From IMG/VR virus record IMGVR_UViG_3300037584_004370, positions 1-29,598 of that record: a DNA stretch of 29,598 nt; one strand, given 5' to 3'. The stretch is from a virus. Below the pieces are notes generated by a model. It had not been told where the DNA came from, ran no database searches, and worked only from the letters and a program-made list of their open reading frames with translations. Of the stretch, positions 7,773 to 15,657 are shown one piece after another (position 1 is the first letter of the stretch; the number at the start of each line of letters is the position of its first letter). The position numbers and the translations under genes are program-made.

Positions 7773-9161
7773 TTAATTCTTAACCATTATACCAATGAAT
7801 GCAGTACCCGAAGCAGCAAAACCTGCCTGTGTTGGAACAATTGCTGGACTTGGTGAGTTTTGGTTTGTCTCTGCTCCAAGACCACCTACGTTATTTCCAT
7901 ATTCACCTAATGTACCAGGTGTTGAAAATACATTTTTCATAATGTGTCCACTAATTGCTTTAGGGTTTACAAATGTATTGTTTAAAGTTCCGTCACCACC
8001 GTTTGAACCATAAGCATTTGTAGGTGCTAACGGGCTGTAACTTACTGTTGCTAATGGGTTAACAGGAGGTAATGCGATACCTCTGTTAGAAGGGTTTCCT
8101 CCAGATTGAGGTCCTCTGTTTCCACCGTCTCCACCAGTTCCTCCCGGTGCAGTAATAAAGTTAGTTACAATAGTGTCTCCACCTGCTTGTCCTGGATTTG
8201 GCCCTGATGGTCCACCAGTTCCTGCTGCTCCAAGTGTGTATGGAGATGAAGCTAATGCAGTTGATAAAGTTGTTACGAAGAAAACCATTCCTCCAGCAGA
8301 ACCTTGAGCACCACCGAATGGACCACCGTTTTGACCAAGGTTTCCACCTCCGCCACCGGCTCCTCCTTGTGCATAAACCATAACTTCTGATCCAGCTTTC
8401 ATTTTAGTTTCTGGGTTTGCAATAACACCAGTATCACCGTTTCCTTGAACAAAAAATAATTCGTCTGCTTCACCAGCTGATCCAGAAGATGCTGCAGTAA
8501 CTTGTCCTTGAGCATTTACTGTAATACTAGCAACTGTGTAATCACCAGCAGTTACTGTTGTTGCAGAAAGTTTTGCTGATGTAATAGCAGCATCCGCTAC
8601 TTTAGCGGTTACAATTTGGTTTGCTGAAATAGCTGCAGATAAAACTGCATTGTCTGCTATTTTTGTGCTTATAATTTGGTTAGCAGAAATTTTTGCACTT
8701 GTAATTGAATCATCATCAATTTGTCCTGTTCCGATAGTTCCACCTAATGTGTCTAACGCGATTTCATTCATGTTAGTTCCATCAGAATATGCAGCAATAA
8801 TTTTTGCTTCAGTTGTTACAAAACCAGTTCCAGAAACAGTTTTAATAGTTAAATTTTGTGGAGCTACAACTGATCTCATATCTATGATGTAGAATTTTTC
8901 TATTCCATCTGGAATAGTTACAGTAGAAGCACCAGATAAAGTTCCAGTAAATTTAAGAACCATATTTCTTGCATTTGATAGGTTTGCATCTGACATTGCT
9001 AATGCAACATTTCCACCATCGTTAAGTGCAATTGATTCGAAACCAGCGATTGCTTGTTGAACTAAGTTTAAATTTGAATTTGTTTTATCACCCCATGTAC
9101 CCGCGTTTTCACCGGTTACCATTAACTCCAGTTTAAGGTCTGTTGAATAACTTGATGCCAT
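7773..9161 (-). CDS. Tail fibre / receptor-binding protein with Gly-rich tip (462 aa)
   Basis: The N-terminus (MASSYSTDLKLELMVTGENAGTWGDKTNSNLNLV) is typical of tail-fibre attachment domains in marine phages. Residues about 140-200 hold tandem SAKISANQI/STKIADNAV-type repeats of roughly 11 residues that should form a trimeric fibrous stalk. Residues about 238-410 are glycine-rich (GGAGGGGGNLGQNGG, GGTGGDGGNRG), like the polyglycine-sandwich tip of T4-type adhesins, and end in a compact C-terminal segment. The start has a strong AGGAGA ribosome-binding site. A role in host recognition is well supported by architecture; the receptor is unknown. Confidence 0.85.
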   Translation of the reverse strand: MASSYSTDLKLELMVTGENAGTWGDKTNSNLNLVQQAIAGFESIALNDGGNVALAMSDANLSNARNMVLKFTGTLSGASTVTIPDGIEKFYIIDMRSVVAPQNLTIKTVSGTGFVTTEAKIIAAYSDGTNMNEIALDTLGGTIGTGQIDDDSITSAKISANQIISTKIADNAVLSAAISANQIVTAKVADAAITSAKLSATTVTAGDYTVASITVNAQGQVTAASSGSAGEADELFFVQGNGDTGVIANPETKMKAGSEVMVYAQGGAGGGGGNLGQNGGPFGGAQGSAGGMVFFVTTLSTALASSPYTLGAAGTGGPSGPNPGQAGGDTIVTNFITAPGGTGGDGGNRGPQSGGNPSNRGIALPPVNPLATVSYSPLAPTNAYGSNGGDGTLNNTFVNPKAISGHIMKNVFSTPGTLGEYGNNVGGLGAETNQNSPSPAIVPTQAGFAASGTAFIGIMVKN

Positions 9162-9197
9162 AAAATTTTCTCCTAAATAATTTTTATTTTACCTTAT

Positions 9198-10589
9198 CTA
9201 TGCTGCTAAATCAACCTCTGTCCAAACATTAGTTACGTCAGGATCGATCTCGGCCCATGCGTTTATATTAAGCTGTCCAGCTGTTGGTGTCAATACTATA
9301 CCAGTTAATTGAACAGTTGCAGTACCAGTTATTGGTCCCACAGAACCAATAGAACTAGTTAATTGTTGACCTGTAGTTCCAACCATAACTTGTGGGATAG
9401 GTCCTTCATCTCCCATCAATGCAGTCATTCCAAATCCTGTAATAGATTCATTTGTTGACTGAATTAAAGTTATATTTCCAAGTGATGCAGTCATTCCAAT
9501 ACCGCTGACATCTACAGGAGTTATTAATCCACCAACTGCTTGACCAGCTGATCCAGTCATTCCCATTCCTGTTACAGGAACATTTGCAATACCTTTATGT
9601 GTAGTATTTCCTACTGACATTGTCATAGAGAAACTATGTGCAATCTCAGTATCGTTATTTGCTTTAGTTCCTACAGGAGTTATGAAAGTTTGTAATCCAA
9701 ATCCAGATACTTCAGCAGTAAAATTAGTACCTGCTGCTTCATCACCCATTGATGTAGTTAATTGTAAACCTGTAGCGGCAGCAGAGAACGCAACTCCCCA
9801 AGCTTGACTACCCCATTCTTGTCTACCCCAACCTATTTGAATTTTTGCATCAATCTCAATAGTACCAAGACTTGAATTTAATTGTTGACCTGTAATAGCT
9901 GCGATTTGTTCAAAAGCACCCCAAGCTCTTGTTCCCCAACCTTCTTCTCTACCCCAACCTTTTTGTACAATTCCAATTGCAGTAACTTGTCCTGTAGAAA
10001 TATTTGCTTGTAATGATTTTGTTTGAAGAGTACCTTGGATTCCCCATCCAGATTTACCCCATGACTCTCTACCCCAACCTGCATTGATTTCACCGTCTAT
10101 GGTGACCCCTGCTCCATTAAAGCCTATATTTAGAATCGAGTAAGTAGGTGCAGGAACTTGTTGTTGAGCATTACCCCAACCTCTTGTGCCCCAACCATCT
10201 TTTCTGCCCCAACCTAAATTTACATCAGCAGTTGTTTCAACAGAACCTATTGCAGTTGTCATTGACATCTGCTGAGGCATTACAGTTCCTCCAATACCCC
10301 ATGGATTAACACCATAACCTAATCGACCCCAACCGATGTTTATTTCAGTATCAATGTCGACTTGTCCTTGTGATGAGTTTAATTGTAATCCGTCAGATAT
10401 AAGGGTTCCGGAAATACCCCAGGATAGTGTGTCCCATCCTTTTCTTCCCCAACCTTCGTTAATTTCTCCTTCGTAGGTTGGAGGGCCAACACTTAGGTTC
10501 GCAAGTAGTCCGGCAGGGATCGGTGTGGTATTGTTTTGTTCACCGTAATTTCCTTGTCCCCAACTAAGCGTATCCCAAGTGTTTGCCAT
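9198..10589 (-). CDS. Repeat-rich virion/tail protein with WG boxes (463 aa)
   Basis: The whole chain is built from repeats. Six GWGR boxes at residues 46, 86, 126, 171, 211 and 253 are each followed by W-G and another W-G within about 12 residues. A second motif, a short strand ending in Gly (GLQLNSSQG, GQQLNSSLG, GMGMTGSAG), recurs at residues 27, 67, 107, 151, 192, 234, 274, 296, 319, 341, 363, 385, 407 and 430. There is no signal peptide or enzyme motif. It sits directly upstream of the fibre gene and after a small structural gene, so a tail appendage or capsid-surface role is likely. Exact function is unknown. Confidence 0.8.
   Translation of the reverse strand: MANTWDTLSWGQGNYGEQNNTTPIPAGLLANLSVGPPTYEGEINEGWGRKGWDTLSWGISGTLISDGLQLNSSQGQVDIDTEINIGWGRLGYGVNPWGIGGTVMPQQMSMTTAIGSVETTADVNLGWGRKDGWGTRGWGNAQQQVPAPTYSILNIGFNGAGVTIDGEINAGWGRESWGKSGWGIQGTLQTKSLQANISTGQVTAIGIVQKGWGREEGWGTRAWGAFEQIAAITGQQLNSSLGTIEIDAKIQIGWGRQEWGSQAWGVAFSAAATGLQLTTSMGDEAAGTNFTAEVSGFGLQTFITPVGTKANNDTEIAHSFSMTMSVGNTTHKGIANVPVTGMGMTGSAGQAVGGLITPVDVSGIGMTASLGNITLIQSTNESITGFGMTALMGDEGPIPQVMVGTTGQQLTSSIGSVGPITGTATVQLTGIVLTPTAGQLNINAWAEIDPDVTNVWTEVDLAA
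9824..10454 (-). repeat. Six WG-box coding repeats, about 120-135 bp apart
   Basis: Within the 463-aa protein, the GWGR boxes lie 40, 40, 45, 40 and 42 residues apart. On the plus strand they are visible as recurring ccccaacc stretches. The repeats are diverged in DNA but conserved at the Trp, Gly and Arg positions, which points to selection on protein structure rather than recent slippage. Confidence 0.85.
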
Positions 10590-10601
10590 TCATATTCTTC
10601 C

Positions 10602-11039
10602 TTACGCTATTCTTAATATAGCAGCTGAAGTTGTAAACGCTGGGAATTGGATAGTAAATGTTCCTGCAGTTGCAGTTTTATCACCACCAAAATCCAACAC
10701 AGCCACAGCCGAATTAGAGTTAGACGTATTGTAAATCAATGCACCTCTTGCTGTCAAAGTTACTCCAGTAAAAGACAGGTTTGCATAATCTGTAATTGCT
10801 ATTCCAGATGAAACAGAAGTTCCTGTGTTTACTAAAGCTCTTCCTCCAGATGAGTATCCGCCAGATGACGAACTAGCTTCAGAGCCAGTTGTAAATGACG
10901 TAGTTCCACTTCCTAGAGTGGCAGCACTTGTGTACATCGCTAATTTGAAAACACTTCCTCCAGAATTACTGAAGTTATGTTTACCCTCGATCAATTCTTT
11001 TTTAAAAGAATTTGTGATTGTATTTGCTGTTATTGCCAT
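10602..11039 (-). CDS. Conserved small virion protein (145 aa)
   Basis: The protein starts MAITANTITNSFKKELIEGK and contains FKLAMYTSAATLGSGTTSF, a low-complexity Ser/Gly region (about 51-70), and a beta-rich C-terminal half. I recall proteins with this start and the KLA-YTS strand as structural proteins in marine phage genomes. A strong AAGGAGA ribosome-binding site precedes ATG 11039, in line with a protein made in quantity. It lies between the adaptor genes and the WG-box repeat protein. A tail or fibre-base role is inferred from context. Confidence 0.75.
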   Translation of the reverse strand: MAITANTITNSFKKELIEGKHNFSNSGGSVFKLAMYTSAATLGSGTTSFTTGSEASSSSGGYSSGGRALVNTGTSVSSGIAITDYANLSFTGVTLTARGALIYNTSNSNSAVAVLDFGGDKTATAGTFTIQFPAFTTSAAILRIA

Positions 11040-11056
11040 AGTTGTTCTCCTTAAAA

Positions 11057-11722
11057 TTAACTAATAGTGTTTGGCGATGGTGAAGGTATTTTAATTCTTG
11101 GTACCCCATCATCGTATTCTGCACGTCTTCTTCTCCCCATTTGTTGAAGAGCAAAATTTTGTACTTCCTCATCATACTTCTTTTTGTATAGTGTGTATAG
11201 ATCCATGGGACCTTTTAAGAAAGAAAAAGCCTCTACTAATGTACCATGCAACAGCATCGACTCTTGATATTTTGCTAAAAAAGTTTGGTTTGAAGATGTA
11301 AATTCTGGTGGATCAGTTATATAATTAACTTGAATAGTATAAGCCTGATCAGGTATTGGAGCTACAATAAGATTAAAGTCATCCCAATTAGCCCAATATT
11401 TAGGTAATCCCGTAGCAGCGTTACTATTATATTCTGATATAAAACTTGTATCTCTTTTTTCAGCGAATGTTCTAGTTCCATTAGTTTCAATAACTTGGAC
11501 TGATCTAATAATTGTAAGATCGGCAGGTAAATTTACAAATCTCTTACCAGTGTTGAAAGTAGATGTTGAATATTTTCTTAAGTCATCATAATCAACCTTA
11601 CCTGCTATATCTAGTTCTGTAGCCCTAATAAAATTTTGAATAATACTATCAGTTAATACAGTTGAAGATACTTCTGTGTAGTCTCTGACTTGTGTTAAAA
11701 AATTAGAAAATGTTATAGCCAT
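11057..11722 (-). CDS. Head-tail adaptor protein, SU10-adaptor-like (221 aa)
   Basis: The N-terminal helical region (FLTQVRDYTEVSSTVLTDS, IRATELDIAG) followed by ADLTIIRSVQVIE and then the segment YITDPPEFTSSNQTFLAKY and LLHGTLVEAFSFLKGPMDL matches the general layout of short-tailed phage adaptor proteins that sit below the portal. The late helix with ALV-A-FLKG and YKKKYDEEV is characteristic of that group. The ATG is fused to the stop of the preceding neck gene (TAATG). The C-terminal basic GRRRRAEYDDG may contact the tail or DNA. The family assignment is from remembered patterns. Confidence 0.75.
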   Translation of the reverse strand: MAITFSNFLTQVRDYTEVSSTVLTDSIIQNFIRATELDIAGKVDYDDLRKYSTSTFNTGKRFVNLPADLTIIRSVQVIETNGTRTFAEKRDTSFISEYNSNAATGLPKYWANWDDFNLIVAPIPDQAYTIQVNYITDPPEFTSSNQTFLAKYQESMLLHGTLVEAFSFLKGPMDLYTLYKKKYDEEVQNFALQQMGRRRRAEYDDGVPRIKIPSPSPNTIS

Positions 11723-12162
11723 TATGCAATACTCACTGTTACTTTTGCTAAACCAATAGAAAGTTGTCTATTTCTATTTTGTTGTGATGGATTGTTTGGT
11801 ACCATACTTGATACTGAAGTGGTTTGTCCATCTCCTGTTGTAATAAAAGTCTGAGTTGAAAAAGCAAAATCACCAGGTAATGATAAATTAGCAACTGCAA
11901 CCGAAGCTCCACCAGAATCAGCTAAGGTAATATCTTGTGGAGCAACAGTTTTGGGGTTTTGAAATCTTTGTGGTCTAGCATTAGCCAAAGCAATAGCATC
12001 TGAAACAGCTTGTCTTCTTCTAATCTGTGGATGCTTAGGTTCAAACTCAGAGTAATGAACTAATGATCCATTCCATTCCTTGACCATTTCATTGTAAGGA
12101 AAAGCTTGTCCAGATCTATCTGATATAGCGTGTGATCTTTTACCTGTTGCCCATTTACCCAT
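11722..12162 (-). CDS. Conserved neck/head-completion type protein (146 aa)
   Basis: The N-terminus MGKWATGKRSHAISDRSGQAF and the segment MVKEWNGSLVHYSEFEPKHP, followed by an Arg-rich QIRRRQAVSDA, are a recognisable conserved pattern in marine phage structural modules. The C-terminal half is beta-rich with many Ser/Thr/Val. It lies between two adaptor-like genes, two bases after the first and fused TAATG to the second, so a connector or neck role is likely. The N-terminal charged/His stretch could bind metal, but no clear zinc motif is complete. Confidence 0.7.
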   Translation of the reverse strand: MGKWATGKRSHAISDRSGQAFPYNEMVKEWNGSLVHYSEFEPKHPQIRRRQAVSDAIALANARPQRFQNPKTVAPQDITLADSGGASVAVANLSLPGDFAFSTQTFITTGDGQTTSVSSMVPNNPSQQNRNRQLSIGLAKVTVSIA

Positions 12163-12164
12163 AA

Positions 12165-12860
12165 TTAAACTCCAGTAGGGTAAAAGGATTGAGGTGTAAT
12201 AAATGTTGAAGCTCTTTGACCATCTTCATCTAATGCTCTTTTCAATTCATCTTCGTAAATTAATTTATTTTGTTGTACAAGTTGTGGTGACTTTTTCATA
12301 GCTAAATAATAAGCTAATCCTGCACACATGCACGGAAGAAATCTATATGCTACATCAGCATCGTTTGTGTAAGCACCAGCATCTTCTATTCTTTTTATTA
12401 CATAGTATTTCAATGTATTATAAGTGTTCAAATCTGGAGCTTGGTATAAATATATATTAGGTGTTTTATGTCTTTGCACATAGTATTGTGATGGTTGTCC
12501 AGTTGCTAATTTATTAGGTAATGCTGAATAAGCAGATCTATCAATTTTTGTTAATGCTATATCTTGTGTATTAGCATTATCACTTGCTGCAGCAGAGCTA
12601 GATACAAAAGCTTCTAAAACATCACTTACATTTGATGCTACTGCATATTTAGCTTGTCCTTGAACCAAAGCAACTTCTTGTAAAGCTACTTTCCATAAAT
12701 GAATTCCTCTATTGCCCCATTCAGCAAATAATAAATCTAGGCTTCTTCTAGCAGATTTTAAATCAAAACCTGCATTAGTTGAAAGACCACATCTTTCATA
12801 ACCTTCATCTATTATGTCATCAATATTTAAATTGAAGCTAGTAGTTCCTGATGTCGCCAT
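12165..12860 (-). CDS. Head-tail connector/adaptor protein (231 aa)
   Basis: The start MATSGTTSFNLNIDDIIDEGYERCGL, the segment SARRSLDLLFAEWGNRGIHLWK, and the C-terminal YRFLPCMCAGLAYYLAMKKSP are strongly reminiscent of phage connector proteins that I recall next to SU10-like adaptors in marine phages. The helical N-terminal bundle, a beta middle and a C-terminal long helix (LIYEDELKRALDEDG) fit a ring-forming adaptor. A strong AAGGAGA site lies before ATG 12860. It starts the visible neck/tail block after the endolysin and the small basic genes. Confidence 0.75.
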   Translation of the reverse strand: MATSGTTSFNLNIDDIIDEGYERCGLSTNAGFDLKSARRSLDLLFAEWGNRGIHLWKVALQEVALVQGQAKYAVASNVSDVLEAFVSSSAAASDNANTQDIALTKIDRSAYSALPNKLATGQPSQYYVQRHKTPNIYLYQAPDLNTYNTLKYYVIKRIEDAGAYTNDADVAYRFLPCMCAGLAYYLAMKKSPQLVQQNKLIYEDELKRALDEDGQRASTFITPQSFYPTGV

Positions 12861-13022
12861 CTATATGTTCTCCTTTTTAGCCGCGGCTTTGTAAGTGTAT
12901 AACTTATCCTTTTTGCGGTTGTACAACTTCTTTAATTGTACCACTTTTTGACTAAACTTTGAAGACCTTAGGTTTTTTGCGACTGGGTTTGACTTTGACT
13001 CGTAATTTTTTTCTTTTTTCAC
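12861..13022 (-). CDS. Overlapping GTG-start small basic protein (53 aa)
   Basis: A hidden frame begins at GTG 13022, with GAGAGG eight bases upstream, and ends in TAG one base before the connector ATG. The product starts VKKEKNYESKSNPVAKNLRS and continues FSQKVVQLKKLYNRKKDKL. The NPVAKNLR plus KVV-x-KK-x-Y-x-RKK pattern matches tiny proteins I remember from cyanophages and pelagiphages. It shares 71 bases with the 43-aa gene in a different frame, and it fills a stretch that otherwise would be non-coding. The last codons carry the ribosome-binding site of the connector. Role unknown, possibly nucleic-acid or capsid associated. Confidence 0.7.
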   Translation of the reverse strand: MKKEKNYESKSNPVAKNLRSSKFSQKVVQLKKLYNRKKDKLYTYKAAAKKENI

Positions 13023-13083
13023 CTCTTGCACCTCTCAGTTTACCATCTATTTGTGCTGGTATTTGTCCTCTTGATATTGCCAT
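12952..13083 (-). CDS. Tiny lysine/arginine-rich protein (43 aa)
   Basis: ATG 13083 is fused to the endolysin stop (TAATG). The product MAISRGQIPAQIDGKLRGARG continues with a dense KRKKLRVKVKPSRKKPK tail. The MAISRGQIP-Q start followed by a basic end is typical of very short proteins in marine phage late regions. Its 3' part overlaps the GTG-start gene by 71 bases. No enzyme or membrane feature is present; binding of DNA or RNA is a reasonable guess from charge alone. Confidence 0.75.
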   Translation of the reverse strand: MAISRGQIPAQIDGKLRGARGEKRKKLRVKVKPSRKKPKVFKV

Positions 13084-13559
13084 TAAACTAAATCTTTAGC
13101 CTTTCCCATTATTGGTTTGTATTTAGTTTTACCCTCTGATTTGTATGCATGCAAGAATTGTTTTCTTGGTTGGTCGGTAGTATAGCTGCAATGTATCCAC
13201 CCACTGTTAGGCTCACCAGGAGTATAGAACTCAAGAATCAATTGATCGAATTCTAAGTTCATATAAATCCAATCAGCTAATTCAGCATTGTCAGTTCCCA
13301 TACATTCAAAATCTGCCGCCTCTGCTTTTGCATGTTGGCTGTTGACTGAGCTACCTATTTTTAGGCACAGCTGTTCTGAACGGAAACCGCTCGTCACCTT
13401 GACCCTGCCAAAGTGATCACGCACTGGCTGCAAAATATTTTCACAAAGTGCTTTTAGTTTTTCTATCTGACCTGAATTTGGATTGTTATTGATGTCCAAC
13501 CTAACAGCAGTGTCTGATTTAATTAATTCTTGAAGAGTGAAGTTACGAGATAAATTCAT
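13083..13559 (-). CDS. Endolysin, M15-type zinc peptidase (158 aa)
   Basis: The Peptidase_M15 signature is clear. VTSGFRSEQLCLKIGSSVNSQH (about 55-76) leads to the ligand H76, AADFE supplies D83, and SGWIHCSY supplies H123; LILEF near E110 may carry the catalytic acid. Members of PF08291-type cut peptide cross-links of peptidoglycan (D-Ala-D-Ala or L-Ala-D-Glu bonds). The length of 158 aa is normal for single-domain phage endolysins. There is no signal peptide, so a holin is needed for release. The start overlaps the oxygenase stop as ATGA. A virion-associated lysin is the alternative role. Confidence 0.9.
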   Translation of the reverse strand: MNLSRNFTLQELIKSDTAVRLDINNNPNSGQIEKLKALCENILQPVRDHFGRVKVTSGFRSEQLCLKIGSSVNSQHAKAEAADFECMGTDNAELADWIYMNLEFDQLILEFYTPGEPNSGWIHCSYTTDQPRKQFLHAYKSEGKTKYKPIMGKAKDLV

Positions 13560-14059
13560 GTGTAAATAATAATGTTTAAATTATATCTTAATCCTTTTGT
13601 AGGTCCAGTCCCTCTATGAACTTTATTACTGTCGAAAACAATAGCTTCTGAAGCTTTGCTAACAAATTGTGAATTATCAATTTCAGTTGTTCCATCATTT
13701 GTATTTAAATTATATAGAATACTAACACAGTTTGGATGCTCACTGTCAATATGTAGCTTACCTCTAGAAAGAGGATGATAAAAGTTATAATTAACTCTTT
13801 TTAATCCCTTAAATTTAACTTTCAATTTACTACAAACAATAGATGCAACTATATGTGCAAACATATTTAAGGTTTGTGTGTTTTTATTTACAATACAATT
13901 GTCACCAAAAGTTCTAAGTGCTAATCCTTCATCTTCATTTAAAAAACTATTTGGTATTTTTTCATCAAAACCAAAATACCAACCTTCAGTTTGTTTTAAT
14001 AATTGTATTATATCTTTGTTGATATTTTCAGGTAGGATTGAGGATACTACTTCTTGCAT
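13556..14059 (-). CDS. Putative Fe(II)/2-oxoglutarate oxygenase (167 aa)
   Basis: The segment FYHPLSRGKLHIDSEHPNCVS provides the metal ligands H103 and D105; SILYNLNTNDG gives the following strand with a glycine turn; EAIVFDSNKVHRGTGPTKGLRYNLNI supplies the distal H148 and the 2-oxoglutarate-binding R158. The HxD...H...R spacing is normal for small non-haem oxygenases. It overlaps the 3' end of the carbamoyltransferase by 13 bases and the endolysin by four bases. Coupling to the carbamoyltransferase suggests that both may modify the same glycan or small molecule, which is inference. Confidence 0.85.
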   Translation of the reverse strand: MQEVVSSILPENINKDIIQLLKQTEGWYFGFDEKIPNSFLNEDEGLALRTFGDNCIVNKNTQTLNMFAHIVASIVCSKLKVKFKGLKRVNYNFYHPLSRGKLHIDSEHPNCVSILYNLNTNDGTTEIDNSQFVSKASEAIVFDSNKVHRGTGPTKGLRYNLNIIIYT

Positions 14060-15654
14060 ACTAATTTATTATAATCGGCTAAATAACAATACTTTAAATC
14101 TGAGTTATTCATCATAAATGCAACATCAGAATATTCTTCACATAATACATGACCAGGTAAATTTAAAGAAGTATTTAAAACTATTGGGTGTTTTGTTTGT
14201 TTTTTAAAACAAGTTATTAGCTCATGGTATTTAGGGTGAAAAGATTTATTAAGAGTTTGTATTCTGCTATATCCATCTACTGAACATACATTTTTAGTTA
14301 AGTCATTTTTAGCTTTGTAAACAAACATCATATATGGAGATGTTTCATTTTTATCCATATGAAAATATTTACTTGCATCTTGCTCAAGTACAGTACATGC
14401 AAATGGTCTGTACCATTCTCTTTTTTTTATACGATTTATCTTATCTAAAATATCTTTATTAAAAGGATTACCTAATAATGACCTAAAACCTAAACCTCGT
14501 TGTCCTTGTTCACTCTTACCAGATACTATGGCTACTGGCTCTTTGACTAGAATAGCAGCTACTTCTTTTGCAGAAGTATTTTTTACTTGATAATTAGAAA
14601 AAGCTACTAAATCTTTTGAAGGTTCAAATCCACAACAAATGTGTTTAAGTGGTTTTACCTTTTCATTTGTAGCACTCAATGCAGCACCCAAAGATATACC
14701 GAAGTCACCATTAAAAGGGTCAGCCAATACTTTATTATCTAATTTATTTTTTAGGTTAGTATTATTCAATACATTTTGTGCACATCCACCTGTCAATAGA
14801 ATTGTTTTACCTTTGTAATTTACTTTGTTAAGTGTAATCAGATAAAGTGCTTCAAAAGCTTTTTGAAAAGTGTGTACAAAATCTAAGGTTGGTGAATCTT
14901 TAGATAGATGGTTTATATCTGGATTTAACATAAACCTGTTATATTTATTTTTAGAATCATAAGAATCTTGAATATCATTTATTAAATTTATATTCCAAGA
15001 ATCATTGAATATAAGTCCTTGAAATATATCTTCTTTGTATTTACCGTATGAAGAAAGAGCCATAGCTTTACCTTCTTCATGTTCTTCTAATCCTAATTCA
15101 AAAGTAAGTTTTTGATAACCTTTTCCGAAAGATACACCATTATGTATTCTTAAATTTTCAGAAAAAACATTCATTGGTTTTGAGCTGTTGTATTTTTTAT
15201 ATAAATTTTCATGTTTACTATTTAAAATAGTTTCGTTTTCAATAACTCTTAGAGTATTCAAATATTCAGATTGATGTTTAAGAAAATGTTCAGCACCATC
15301 ACCATCAGCCACATAAGTAATAAAATTATCCTGCTGTTGGTAAAAAAATTTAACACATTCAGCATGAAATATGTGGTGTTGTGTTTGTGCAACATCTATT
15401 AAATCTTTGTGTTCTAGATCAAAAAACTTTTTTATAAAATACCAAACTGGAAAATTAATACCTCCCATTGAAGTTGTAACAACTTTATCTATCTTTAGAT
15501 TAAGATCTTTTATTTTTTGTAGAACTTCGTAGGTAGGAAAAAATTCGTTTTTAAATTTATTAAATCTATCTAATTGGTGATGTGCAATAACTTGATCACC
15601 TGATATAATTGTTGCAGCACCATCGTGCCCCAGATGCAATGCTAATATATTCAT
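14047..15654 (-). CDS. Carbamoyltransferase, NodU/TobZ family (535 aa)
   Basis: The N-terminal Carbam_trans_N domain starts MNILALHLGHDGAATI (ATPase-like fold). It includes HHIFHA at 93-98, VADGDGAEH at 115-123, a HEEGKAMALSSYGK block at 192-205 and LLTGGCAQNVLNN at 286-298. The C-terminal domain (about 370-535) has GKSEQGQRGLGFRSLLGNP, a variant of the usual G-x-x-E-x-GPRALGxRSIL motif, then REWYRPFA and LNTSLNLPG. The family uses carbamoyl phosphate and ATP to carbamoylate sugars or antibiotics. Related genes occur in cyanophages. It starts soon after the 70-aa gene and its end overlaps an oxygenase. Substrate unknown. Confidence 0.92.
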   Translation of the reverse strand: MNILALHLGHDGAATIISGDQVIAHHQLDRFNKFKNEFFPTYEVLQKIKDLNLKIDKVVTTSMGGINFPVWYFIKKFFDLEHKDLIDVAQTQHHIFHAECVKFFYQQQDNFITYVADGDGAEHFLKHQSEYLNTLRVIENETILNSKHENLYKKYNSSKPMNVFSENLRIHNGVSFGKGYQKLTFELGLEEHEEGKAMALSSYGKYKEDIFQGLIFNDSWNINLINDIQDSYDSKNKYNRFMLNPDINHLSKDSPTLDFVHTFQKAFEALYLITLNKVNYKGKTILLTGGCAQNVLNNTNLKNKLDNKVLADPFNGDFGISLGAALSATNEKVKPLKHICCGFEPSKDLVAFSNYQVKNTSAKEVAAILVKEPVAIVSGKSEQGQRGLGFRSLLGNPFNKDILDKINRIKKREWYRPFACTVLEQDASKYFHMDKNETSPYMMFVYKAKNDLTKNVCSVDGYSRIQTLNKSFHPKYHELITCFKKQTKHPIVLNTSLNLPGHVLCEEYSDVAFMMNNSDLKYCYLADYNKLVCKK

Positions 15655-15657
15655 TCA

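Noticed and set aside
12885-12900. GC-rich palindrome AGCCGCGGCT as a possible binding site
   Set aside because: It is explained by the Ala-Ala-Ala codons flanked by lysines in the 53-aa GTG-start gene and has no repeat elsewhere in the window.
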